Shown here: piece after piece, positions 16,523-24,461 of the stretch
How positions within the stretch are numbered: position 1 is the stretch's first letter
Layout of the letters: each line of letters begins with the position of its first letter
Assembly (NCBI RefSeq): GCF_030053135.1
Contig: NZ_CP125652.1
Coordinates: 3,094,501-3,158,500 of the forward strand
From: Rhizobium sp. BT04
GTDB taxonomy: Bacteria; Pseudomonadota; Alphaproteobacteria; Rhizobiales; Rhizobiaceae
Reading direction: 5' to 3'
Length of the DNA: 64,000 nucleotides
Translations under genes and position numbers: made by a program
Notes under the pieces: model-generated
Told to the model about the DNA's origin: nothing
What the model saw: the letters and a program-made list of their open reading frames with translations, nothing else
The model's database searches: none

Positions 16523-17532
16523 GTCGTCCGGCAATCGTCCTTGCCATGGAGCCATCGCGCACAGAGCATGTCCTGCCCGATGCGGTCCTGCGCCGGCTCG
16601 ATACCATCGGTCGCCTGCTGGACCCCGAGCCGTTGCAGCGCTTGGACGACGCGCGGGCAAGACGCCTGCTCTCCGAAGCCGAAATTCTGATCACCGGCTG
16701 GGGCGCGCCCTATGTCGGGCCTGAGATTCCCGCGGCCGCACCGCAGCTTCGCCTCATCGTCCATGCGGCGGGCACGGTGAAGGGCATCATCGACGAAGCC
16801 ATCTTCGAAACCGGCATCATAGCGGTCAGCCATTCGGCCGAGGCCAATGCCGTGCCGGTTGCCGAATTCACGCTCGCCGCGATCCTCTTCGCCGGCAAAC
16901 GCGCCTTCCGTTTCCGCGATCTCTACGTCGCCGACCGCAACCGCGATCGGACCTATCCGATGCAGCGCCAGGCGATCGGGAATTATGGCCGCACTCTCGG
17001 CATCGTCGGCGCCTCGCGCATCGGCAGGCGCGTCATCGAGTTCTTGAAACCCTTCGATTACAGGCTGCTGCTGTTCGATCCCATGCTCGATGCCGTCGAG
17101 GCAGCCGGATTGGGAGCGGAAAAGGTCGATCTCGACGCATTGATGCGGCGAGCCGATATCATCTCCCTGCACGCGCCGTCGCTGCCGTCGACGCAGCATA
17201 TGATCGATGCGCGGAGACTGTCGCTGATGAAGGACGGGGCAACGCTCATCAACACCGCGCGCGGCATCCTCATTGATGAGGCCGCCCTGCTTTCGGAGCT
17301 GAAGACCGGCCGCATCGACGCGGTCATCGACGTGACCGATCCCGAGATTCCGGACGCGGGTTCCGCATTCTACGATCTGCCCAACGTCTTCCTGACGCCG
17401 CATATCGCCGGCGCCATCGGGCTGGAACGGGGGCGCCTCGGCGAGATGGCGGTGGACGAGGTCGAGCGTTTTATGACCGGCCGGCCGCTGCTCTACCAGA
17501 TCCGCCGAGAGAATCTGGAAAACATCGCCTGA
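16519..17532 (+). CDS. D-2-hydroxyacid dehydrogenase family protein
   Basis: The protein has 337 residues with an ATGA overlap to the DUF2264 gene. The NAD-binding segment is LGIVGASRIGRRV (glycine-rich loop GASRIG, 164-169, with Ser in place of the second Gly). Catalytic Arg is in NTARG (R248), Glu near E276 and His in TPHIAG (H295), so the R-E-H set is complete. The family reversibly reduces 2-keto acids to D-2-hydroxy acids. In a sugar-catabolic operon it may handle a keto-aldonate. The gene ends inside a terminator shared with the convergent oxidoreductase gene. Confidence 0.86.
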   Translation: MSRPAIVLAMEPSRTEHVLPDAVLRRLDTIGRLLDPEPLQRLDDARARRLLSEAEILITGWGAPYVGPEIPAAAPQLRLIVHAAGTVKGIIDEAIFETGIIAVSHSAEANAVPVAEFTLAAILFAGKRAFRFRDLYVADRNRDRTYPMQRQAIGNYGRTLGIVGASRIGRRVIEFLKPFDYRLLLFDPMLDAVEAAGLGAEKVDLDALMRRADIISLHAPSLPSTQHMIDARRLSLMKDGATLINTARGILIDEAALLSELKTGRIDAVIDVTDPEIPDAGSAFYDLPNVFLTPHIAGAIGLERGRLGEMAVDEVERFMTGRPLLYQIRRENLENIA

Positions 17533-17565
17533 CGCTTATTCCCCGTCCAGCGGGGTTCTGCGTCA
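17530..17565. terminator. Bidirectional terminator containing both stop codons
   Basis: Nested stems TGACGC/GCGTCA (17530-17535 with 17560-17565) and CCCCG/CGGGG (17541-17545 with 17551-17555) include the TGA of the plus-strand gene (17530-17532) and the TGA of the minus-strand gene (17565-17563). The hairpin is compact and has no long T run. Confidence 0.6.
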
Positions 17566-18840
17566 GCGTGGTGTCCTCAGCGAATTGGGCGAACCGTCAT
17601 TGGCAAGCTCGGGCATCAGCTCGGCGATATCGACGACTTTACCGGTGCGCGAGCTCGTCAGCGCGGCAATGCCGCAGAGCACGGACATGGCGCCCGCCCG
17701 CGTGCCGGCCCGCTGAGCGAGCCTGTCTTCCATGTCGGGTTTGAAGATCATGTTGCGCATCCGGTCGTCGCCGCCGTAATGGCCGCCGGTGAAATGCGGA
17801 ACGACGATGCGCTCTACCGCCTCTCTGCCGTTGGGGAAATTGCGGATCAGCTGGATCGTGTCCTGCTTCGGCTCTTCCCAGGGCTGAGCCTCATACTGGC
17901 GAAGCTCGATGCGCCCCTTGGTGCCGTTGAAGGCGAGGTGATGGCCTTCGATCGGCTGGAAGGTGTTCAGCGAATAGGAGACGTGGACATTGTTGCGGTA
18001 GCGGAGGCTGACCACCATCGTATCGGGAATGTCGATATCCTCGCGAAAGACGCACCCGTCGCGGAAGTAGCCGTCGATCTCAGAGGGATCCTCGTAAAGC
18101 TGATCGAGGAAGGGATCGGCTTCGAGATCGAGATAGTAGTCGCATTCCTGCGTGTGCGGACAGAGCTTGCAGCGGGGGCCGCGGAACGGGCCCTTGCGGC
18201 CGTAATTCTGCAGGTCGGCAAAGGAGGTGACGGACTCGGGATCGCTGTCGAGATACCAGTTCAGCAGGTCGAAATGGTGGGTGGCCTTGTGGACGAACAG
18301 GCTGCCGGAATTTTCCGTATAGGCATGCCAGCGGCGGAAGTAATCGGCGCCGTGCTTGGTGTTGAGATACCAGTGAAAATCGACCGAGGTCACCCGGCCG
18401 ATCTCGCCGGCATTCAGCAATTCCTTGATCTTGGCCGCCGTCGGCGCATAGCGGTAGTTGAAGGAGACGTCGACCCGGCGGCCGGTGCGCTTTTCGGCAT
18501 CCAGAATCCTGCGAATTTTCTCGATCGAGGTGGTCATCGGCTTTTCGGTGATGACGTCGATGCCGGACTCCAGCGCCCGCACGATGATATCGTCATGCGT
18601 ATGGTCGGGCGTGCAGACGATGGCCAGATCCGGCTTCTGCTCGGTCAGCATGGAATCGATATTGTCATAGAGCGGCGCATTGCTGCCGATCATGTTGCGG
18701 GCGCGCTCGCCGCGAAGCGAATTCTTCTCGACGATGGCTGTGAGGTCGACATGTTCGCGCCAGCCGGCAAGCAGATCCTTGCCCCACATGGTGGTGCCGC
18801 GGTTTCCGGTGCCGATGAGGGCAAAACGGCGTTTCTCCAT
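17563..18840 (-). CDS. Gfo/Idh/MocA oxidoreductase with cysteine cluster
   Basis: The protein has 425 residues; AGGAGG nine bases before ATG 18840 sets the start. It has an N-terminal Rossmann segment (RRFALIGTGNRG), the family motif EKPM (99-102) and H189-x-x-x-W region of the active site. Residues 224-263 insert C224-x2-C227-x5-C233 and C263, a spacing suggestive of a bound metal, unlike the two other Gfo/Idh proteins in this island. The family oxidises or reduces sugars and cyclitols with NAD(P). It is the last gene of the TetR-linked minus-strand operon with the epimerase, DUF993 and second oxidoreductase genes. The exact substrate is unknown. Confidence 0.87.
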   Translation of the reverse strand: MEKRRFALIGTGNRGTTMWGKDLLAGWREHVDLTAIVEKNSLRGERARNMIGSNAPLYDNIDSMLTEQKPDLAIVCTPDHTHDDIIVRALESGIDVITEKPMTTSIEKIRRILDAEKRTGRRVDVSFNYRYAPTAAKIKELLNAGEIGRVTSVDFHWYLNTKHGADYFRRWHAYTENSGSLFVHKATHHFDLLNWYLDSDPESVTSFADLQNYGRKGPFRGPRCKLCPHTQECDYYLDLEADPFLDQLYEDPSEIDGYFRDGCVFREDIDIPDTMVVSLRYRNNVHVSYSLNTFQPIEGHHLAFNGTKGRIELRQYEAQPWEEPKQDTIQLIRNFPNGREAVERIVVPHFTGGHYGGDDRMRNMIFKPDMEDRLAQRAGTRAGAMSVLCGIAALTSSRTGKVVDIAELMPELANDGSPNSLRTPR

Positions 18841-18882
18841 CGAATGATCCTCCTGCATGCGTGATGAAACAAATATTGAAAA

Positions 18883-19713
18883 TCAGATCTGGCAGCAGCT
18901 CCGGAAGCGCTCGACGCAAGTGGCGATCACCTCGTCGGCCGGGCGTTTCCACCAGGTCTCGGCCGAAAAGATCTCCACCTCCTGTGCGCCGAAGAAGCCG
19001 GCAGCTTCGATCATCCGTCTTATGCCTTTGAGGTCGATGACGCCATCGCCCATCATGCCGCGGTCGAGCAGCATGTTCTTGGTCGGCACCAGCCAGTCGC
19101 AGATGTGATGGGCAAAGATGCGTTTCATCCGTCCGGCGCGGGCGATCTGGTTGGCAAGATCGGGATCCCACCAGACATGATAGACGTCGATCGCCACGCC
19201 GACATCCTCACCGAGCGGCTCGCACATGTCGAGCGCCTGGCCGAGTGTGTTCACGCAGGCCCGGTCGGCGGCATACATCGGATGCAGCGGCTCGATGGCG
19301 AGCTTCACGCCGGCTGCCTGCGCATGCGGCAGCACGGCGGCAATGCCGTCGAACACCATCTGCCGTGCCGCGACAATATCCTTCGAGCTGCCCGGCAGGC
19401 CGCCGACGACGAGCACCAGGCAATCGGCTGCGAAGGCTGCCGCCTCGTCGATCGCACGTCTGTTGTCGTCGAGGTTTTTCTGCCAGTCGGCATCGTTTGC
19501 CGCCGGAAAGAAGCCGCCGCGGCAAAGCCCGGTCAGCTTAATGCCGTTCGATTTGACGATCCGCACCGCCTCGTCGAGCCCGGCTTTGGCGACCTGGTCG
19601 CGCCAGGGCGCGATCGAGGTGATGCCGTGCTTCAGGCAGATATCGACGGCCTCGGCAAAGCCGCATTGCTCGCGGATCGTCGCCAGATTGATCGAAAGCC
19701 CTTCGACCTGCAT
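18883..19713 (-). CDS. Sugar phosphate isomerase/epimerase (xylose-isomerase-like TIM barrel)
   Basis: The protein has 276 residues with GGGAGGAG close to ATG 19713. The AP-endonuclease-2 fold is recognisable from LSINLATIREQCGFAEAV at the start, the metal-ligand segments AIEPLHPMYA, VAIDVYHVWWDP and FAHHICDW, and a late EVEIFS. Members epimerise or isomerise keto sugars, and some cleave 3-keto glycosides, which is notable because three Gfo/Idh dehydrogenases surround it. It lies 29 bp after the DUF993 gene in the same operon. Confidence 0.87.
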   Translation of the reverse strand: MQVEGLSINLATIREQCGFAEAVDICLKHGITSIAPWRDQVAKAGLDEAVRIVKSNGIKLTGLCRGGFFPAANDADWQKNLDDNRRAIDEAAAFAADCLVLVVGGLPGSSKDIVAARQMVFDGIAAVLPHAQAAGVKLAIEPLHPMYAADRACVNTLGQALDMCEPLGEDVGVAIDVYHVWWDPDLANQIARAGRMKRIFAHHICDWLVPTKNMLLDRGMMGDGVIDLKGIRRMIEAAGFFGAQEVEIFSAETWWKRPADEVIATCVERFRSCCQI

Positions 19714-19741
19714 GTCATTCTCCTCCCGCGCCGTCTCGCGC

Positions 19742-20905
19742 TTAGTTGACGCCGTGGACGGCGAGCACCTGTTTCATCCGCCTTGTCGCGAGGTCCGGAT
19801 CGGCCAGCACCCGCGCCTTGTCGGCCAGGCGGAAGAGTTCGGCCAGATGCGTCAGCGAGCGGGTGCTCTGCTGGCCGCCCACCATGGTGAAATGATCCTG
19901 CAGGCCGTTAAGATAGGCGAGGAAGACGACACCGGTCTTGTAGAAGCGGGTCGGCGCCTTGAAGATGTGGCGCGACAGCGGCACGGTCGGCTCAAGCAGA
20001 TCGAAGAACTCGTGATTGCTCTTGCGGCCGAGCGCGTCGAGTGCTGCGGACGCTGCCGGGGCGATCGCATCGAAAATGCCGAGCAGCGCGTCCGAATGAC
20101 CCTGTTCGTCGCCGGCGATCAGTTCGGCATAATTGAAGTCGTCGCCGGTATACATGCGCACGGCTCTGGGCAGTTGCCGGCGCATGGTCACTTCCTTCTC
20201 CTTGGAAAGCAGCGAGACCTTGATGCCGTCGACCTTGGAGGCATTGGCTTCGATCACCTCAAGGCAGGTTTCCATGGCTTTCAGGTGATCGCCATTGCCC
20301 CAATATCCCTCAAGCGCCGGATCGAACATTTCGCCCAGCCAGTGGATGATGACAGGTTCCCTGACCTGGCGAAGGATGCGGTCATAGACCCTCACATAAT
20401 CGTCCGGTCCCTTGGCGGCGACAGCCAGCGCCCGGCTCGCCATCAGGATGATGCGGCCGCCGGCTGCCTCCACCGTTTCGATCTGCTCCTCATAGGCCCG
20501 GAGGATCGTATCGATCGTGACGTCGGGTCCGGGTGTCAGATGATCGGTGCCGGCGCCGCAGGCGATCAGCGCATCCTTGCGGCCGGCCGCTTCGCTCAGC
20601 GCCCGGCGGATCAGCTCGCGCGCTTCCGGCCAGCCGAGGCCCATGCCGCGCTGGGCCGTATCCATCGCCTCGGCGACGCCGAGGCCGAGATCCCAGAGCC
20701 GGTGGCGGAAGGCCAGCGTCCGCTCCCAGTCGATCGCCGGCGTCAGCCAGGGATCATTGTCGCCGAGCGGATCGGCGACCACATGGGCGGCGGCAAAGGC
20801 GATGCGCGGGAAGCTGTTGGCGTCGCGCTGCTTCAGCTCGATCGGCGTGCCGGTCAGCGCATAGGGGACGACCTTGCCGTCGAGGGGGAGATTGATCGTC
20901 GTCAC
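19742..20905 (-). CDS. DUF993 family protein (dihydrodipicolinate-synthase-like)
   Basis: The protein has 387 residues. It matches my recollection of DUF993, a TIM-barrel group related to DHDPS/aldolases: RIAFAAAHVVADP at the start, ACGAGTDHL, VIIHWLGEMFDP, and VDGIKVSLLSKEKE, whose Lys may be the Schiff-base residue (inference). It starts three bases after the stop of the upstream oxidoreductase gene, so the two are translationally linked. An aldolase-like cleavage of a keto sugar would suit the operon, but no member with a proven reaction is known to me. Confidence 0.82.
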   Translation of the reverse strand: MTTINLPLDGKVVPYALTGTPIELKQRDANSFPRIAFAAAHVVADPLGDNDPWLTPAIDWERTLAFRHRLWDLGLGVAEAMDTAQRGMGLGWPEARELIRRALSEAAGRKDALIACGAGTDHLTPGPDVTIDTILRAYEEQIETVEAAGGRIILMASRALAVAAKGPDDYVRVYDRILRQVREPVIIHWLGEMFDPALEGYWGNGDHLKAMETCLEVIEANASKVDGIKVSLLSKEKEVTMRRQLPRAVRMYTGDDFNYAELIAGDEQGHSDALLGIFDAIAPAASAALDALGRKSNHEFFDLLEPTVPLSRHIFKAPTRFYKTGVVFLAYLNGLQDHFTMVGGQQSTRSLTHLAELFRLADKARVLADPDLATRRMKQVLAVHGVN

Positions 20906-20908
20906 GGC

Positions 20909-22057
20909 TCAGAACTCCAGTGCCGGAACATCGAGCCAGCGGCGTTCGGCCCAGGATTTCAGCCCGAGTTCGGCCAGCTGTACGCCCTTGGCGCCGGCCT
21001 CCAGGCCATAGGGCCAGGGCGCATCTTCGACGACATGGCGGATGAACATTTCCCACTGCGCCTTGAAGCCGTTGTCGAAGGCCTGGGTGTCCGGGACTTC
21101 GTCCCAGGTCTTGTAGAAGTCGATCGTCTGCGGCTGGTCTGGGTTCCAGACCGGCTTCGGCGTGTTGACGCGGTGCTGGCTCCAGCATTTCGTCAGGCCG
21201 GCGACGGCCGAACCATGCGTGCCGTCGACCTGGAAGGTGACGAGGTCGTCGCGGCGCACGCGCACAGCCCAGGAGGAGTTGATCTGCGCGATCGCGCCGC
21301 CGTCGAGCTCGAAGGTCGCATAGGCCGCGTCATCTGTGTCGCAATCATAAGGCTTGCCCTGCTCGTCGATGCGGCGCGGAATATGCGTGGCGCCGAGGCA
21401 GGAGACGGCTTTGACTTCACCGAACAGATTGTCGAGCACGTAGCGCCAGTGGCAGAGCATGTCGAGAATGATGCCGCCGCCGTCGCCCTTGCGGTAATTC
21501 CAGGAGGGACGCTGGGCCGGCACGCCCCAATCGCCTTCGAAAACCCAGTAGCCGAATTCGCCGCGCACCGAGAGGATCTTGCCGAAGAAGCCGGAATCTT
21601 TCAGCAGCGCCAGCTTGCGCAGGCCGGGCAGGAAGAGCTTGTCCTGCACGACGCCGTGCTTGAGCCCGGAGCGCCGCGCCTTGCGGGCGAGATCGATCGC
21701 CACCTGCAGGTCGTCGGAGATCGGCTTTTCGCAATAGACATGTTTGCCGGCATCGAGCGCCTTGGACAGCAGCTCGGCACGCATCAGCGTCGTGCCAGCG
21801 TCGAAGAAGATCGTGTCGTCGGGATTGGCGAGCGCGGCATTCAGATCGCTCGACCAGCGCTGGATGCCGTGCTTCTTCGCCAGCTCTTCCATCTTGGCGC
21901 CGTTGCGGCCGACGATGATCGGGTCGATCTCGAGTTTTTCGCCCGATTGCAGCGTGATGCCGCCCTGGTCGCGGAAGGCGAGGATCGAACGCACCAGGTG
22001 CTGATTGTAGCCCATGCGGCCGGTAACGCCGTGCAAGATGATCCCCAAGCGTGCCAT
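20909..22057 (-). CDS. Gfo/Idh/MocA oxidoreductase
   Basis: The protein has 382 residues. ATG 22057 has GGGAGG six bases upstream; the frame is open further upstream but passes through the promoter. The Rossmann segment is LGIILHGVTGRMGYN, followed by CEKPIS, the active-site stretch ILDMLCHWRYVLD and a C-terminal sandwich with ELDGGAIAQINSSW. It is the first gene of the minus-strand operon of four catabolic genes and lies directly behind a TetR-type operator. It likely oxidises the imported sugar or its keto derivative. It does not carry the cysteine cluster seen in the last gene of the operon. Confidence 0.88.
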   Translation of the reverse strand: MARLGIILHGVTGRMGYNQHLVRSILAFRDQGGITLQSGEKLEIDPIIVGRNGAKMEELAKKHGIQRWSSDLNAALANPDDTIFFDAGTTLMRAELLSKALDAGKHVYCEKPISDDLQVAIDLARKARRSGLKHGVVQDKLFLPGLRKLALLKDSGFFGKILSVRGEFGYWVFEGDWGVPAQRPSWNYRKGDGGGIILDMLCHWRYVLDNLFGEVKAVSCLGATHIPRRIDEQGKPYDCDTDDAAYATFELDGGAIAQINSSWAVRVRRDDLVTFQVDGTHGSAVAGLTKCWSQHRVNTPKPVWNPDQPQTIDFYKTWDEVPDTQAFDNGFKAQWEMFIRHVVEDAPWPYGLEAGAKGVQLAELGLKSWAERRWLDVPALEF

Positions 22058-22118
22058 TTTTTCCTCCCTGGAATCTTTTGCGGCGGGAGCGGGCATCCGG
22101 CCCGGCCCTCCCAAGCCG

Positions 22119-22164
22119 GTAACTAAACAGTTACTTGATGGCAGAAGAGCGGCGCCGCTGTCAA
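22119..22164 (-). promoter_or_regulatory. Promoter with TetR-type operator
   Basis: GTAACTAAACAGTTAC (22119-22134) is a perfect 6-bp inverted repeat with a 4-bp spacer. On the minus strand TTGACA (22164-22159) lies exactly 24 nt upstream of it, so the operator would cover the transcription start. The same arrangement occurs in front of the divergent transporter operon. Confidence 0.68.
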
Positions 22165-22224
22165 GAGTCGAATCCGACTTTCGAGACCAGCGCCTTTCCG
22201 GGTCAGGCTGCAGAAGGCTCACAT

Positions 22225-22902
22225 CTAGCGCTTGATCGAGGTCAGCGTGACGTGGACGATATGTTTTTCCCAGGCATTGAGATGGGTCGGCTCGATCAGG
22301 TCGCGGCCGAAGATCGTCGAAAGCGTGTACTGGTTGGAAAGGTAGAAATAACCGAGCGAGGCGATCGTCAGGTAGACATGCAGGGGGTCGGCGGTCTCGA
22401 TGAAGACGCCCTGCTTCTTTCCCTGCTCGAGCACATCGGTCAGCTCGCCGATCAGGTGCGAATGGAGCTCCTTGAGCCGCACGGATTGGCGCAGCCACCG
22501 GGCCCGATGCAGGTTTTCCGTGCCGAGCAGGCTGAGGAATTCCGGGTGCTGGAGAAAATAGCGCCAGGTGAAGAGCGCCAGTTCCCCGATGCCCTCCTCC
22601 GGACTGCGGTCGCCGATATGGAGCGCGCGCTCGGCGGTGCGGATGCCGACATAGGCTTCTTCGAGCACGCGGAGATAGAGCTGCTCCTTGTCGCCGAAAT
22701 AATGGTAGAGCATGCGCTTGTTGGTGCCGGCGCGCTCGGCGATGGCGTCGACGCGGGCCCCGCCCATGCCGTTTTCGGCGAATTCCCGGGTGGCTGCTTC
22801 AAGGATTGCGGCGCGTGTCCGCTCCGGATCGCGCTGGGCCGTCCGTTCCTGAGATGGGCGCCGCGATTTTTTTTTCTCCCCATGCTCGCCGCTGTCGTTC
22901 AT
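22225..22902 (-). CDS. TetR-family transcriptional regulator
   Basis: The protein has 225 residues. ATG 22902 gives a normal-length protein, with GGAGGTGGAGAG just upstream; longer starts would run into the transporter promoter region. A lysine/arginine-rich tail (EKKKSRRPSQ) precedes the TetR helix-turn-helix (RAAILEAATREFAENG, then RVDAIAERAGTNKRMLYHYFGDKE). The C-terminal ligand domain resembles the AcrR/RutR-like group. It lies between two operons that each carry the same 16-bp palindrome at their promoters, so it is the obvious candidate repressor. The ligand is probably an intermediate of the pathway. Confidence 0.88.
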   Translation of the reverse strand: MNDSGEHGEKKKSRRPSQERTAQRDPERTRAAILEAATREFAENGMGGARVDAIAERAGTNKRMLYHYFGDKEQLYLRVLEEAYVGIRTAERALHIGDRSPEEGIGELALFTWRYFLQHPEFLSLLGTENLHRARWLRQSVRLKELHSHLIGELTDVLEQGKKQGVFIETADPLHVYLTIASLGYFYLSNQYTLSTIFGRDLIEPTHLNAWEKHIVHVTLTSIKR

Positions 22903-23063
22903 CTCTCCACCTCCGTCTCGCTTGTTGCGCTCATAAGCCTTCAGTGCGAAATTGTAAAAACCGAATTCAGAAGCGCGGCCCTGTTCCAGTGTGAATAGTG
23001 AGAGCATGATGCCGTTCGAAAGCCGCTCACACCTTTTCGGCATCATGCTCTGGCCGACACCGC

Positions 23064-23109
23064 TTGACACGCTTGCCGCTTTGCTCGTAGCTTGTAACCA
23101 ATTAGTTAT
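23064..23109 (+). promoter_or_regulatory. Promoter with TetR-type operator
   Basis: TTGACA (23064-23069) is followed after 18 bases by TAGCTT and then by GTAACCAATTAGTTAT (23094-23109), which matches the palindrome at 22119-22134 at most positions. The 24-nt distance from -35 box to operator is identical at the two sites. It drives the binding protein/permease operon. Confidence 0.68.
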
Positions 23110-23168
23110 TTATGCAAGGGTAACTGGTCGGAAGCGTGTGGAGGCGCTTCCCTTTGGAGGAGGAAAAA

Positions 23169-24455
23169 ATGAGCCTACGTGTAAGCAGACGTAATTTCGT
23201 TGCGGGAGGAGCCACGCTTCTGTCGCTCGCGGCACTCGGAACCAGCGCCATGGCACAGGAAACGCGCCTGCGTCTGCTGTGGTGGGGTTCGCAGCCGCGT
23301 GCAGACCGCACCAACAAGGTGTCGGAACTCTACAAGTCGAAGAATGCTGGCACCGCCATCAACGGCGAGTTTCTCGGATGGGCCGATTACTGGCCACGAC
23401 TTGCGACCCAGGTCGCCGGCCGCAACGCCCCTGACATCATCCAGATGGACTACCGTTATATCGTCGAATATGCCCGGCGCGGCGCCCTCGCTCCGCTGGA
23501 ATCCTACATGCCGTCGAAGCTGCAGCTCGAGGATTTCGATCCTGCGCAGATAGAAGGCGGCAAGGTCGATGGCCATCTCTATGGTGTCAGTCTCGGCGCC
23601 AACTCGGCCGCAACCGTGTTGAACGCCGCGGCCTTCAAAGAGGCCGGCATCGATATGCCGACGCAGAAGACGACCTGGGAAGAATTCGGCAAGATCGGCG
23701 CCGAGATGACCAAGGCCGGTAAGCGCAAGGGTTATTTCGGTTTTGCCGACGGCAGCGGTGTCGAACCGGCCCTTGAAAACTACCTCCGCCAACGCGGCAA
23801 GGCGCTCTATACGGCCGACTCGAAGATCGCTTTCGGTCCTGAAGAAGCGTCTGAATGGTTCGATATGTGGGCCAAGTTCCGCGAAGCCGGAGCTTGCGTC
23901 ACCCCTGATATCCAGGCTCTCTACAAGGATACGATCGACACCAGCCCGCTCACCGTCGGCAAGGCTGCTTGCGACTACGCACATAGCAACCAGTTCGTCG
24001 GCTACCAGGCCATGGTCAAGGACAAGCTGGCGCTGACCAACTACATGCGCATCACGCCGGACTCGAAGGGCGGCCATTACCGCAAGCCATCGATGTTCTT
24101 CTCCGTCTCGGCGCAGTCGAAGGTGATGGATCAGGCGGTCGACTACGTCAACTTCTTCGTCAAGAATCCGGATGCCGCGGTGATCCTCGACGTCGAGCGC
24201 GGCATTCCGGAATCGAAGGCAATGCGCGATGTCGTCGCCACCAAACTCGACGAAATCGGCAAGGTTCCGCTCGATTATGTTGCCGGCCTCGGTGATCTTG
24301 CCGGCCCGCTGCCGCCTCCGCCGCCGACCGGCGCAGGCGAAGGCACCCTTATTCTGCGCAACATCGCCGAACAGGTGGCCTTCGGACAGCTATCTCCTTC
24401 GGATGGCGGCAAGCAGCTTGTCACCGAAATTACGCAGATTCTCGCACGAGGCTGA
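23169..24455 (+). CDS. ABC transporter sugar-binding protein (Tat-exported)
   Basis: The protein has 428 residues with a strong GGAGGA before ATG 23169. It has a twin-arginine signal (SRRNFVAGG, then a hydrophobic stretch ending AMA near residue 27). The mature protein is a family-1 solute-binding protein starting LRLLWWGSQPRAD and is paralogous to the 428-residue protein at 12198-13484. It heads an operon with two permeases, an oxidoreductase and an ATPase. A proline-rich stretch (GPLPPPPPTG) lies near the C-terminus. The ligand is not deducible beyond a sugar or sugar derivative. Confidence 0.9.
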   Translation: MSLRVSRRNFVAGGATLLSLAALGTSAMAQETRLRLLWWGSQPRADRTNKVSELYKSKNAGTAINGEFLGWADYWPRLATQVAGRNAPDIIQMDYRYIVEYARRGALAPLESYMPSKLQLEDFDPAQIEGGKVDGHLYGVSLGANSAATVLNAAAFKEAGIDMPTQKTTWEEFGKIGAEMTKAGKRKGYFGFADGSGVEPALENYLRQRGKALYTADSKIAFGPEEASEWFDMWAKFREAGACVTPDIQALYKDTIDTSPLTVGKAACDYAHSNQFVGYQAMVKDKLALTNYMRITPDSKGGHYRKPSMFFSVSAQSKVMDQAVDYVNFFVKNPDAAVILDVERGIPESKAMRDVVATKLDEIGKVPLDYVAGLGDLAGPLPPPPPTGAGEGTLILRNIAEQVAFGQLSPSDGGKQLVTEITQILARG

Positions 24456-24461
24456 TCCCGT

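Noticed and set aside
19226..22126. Very long plus-strand open frame (about 966 codons)
   Set aside because: It lies opposite three good minus-strand genes with clear families. Its translation is Arg/Gln/His-rich without motifs, an effect of high GC in the opposite strand.
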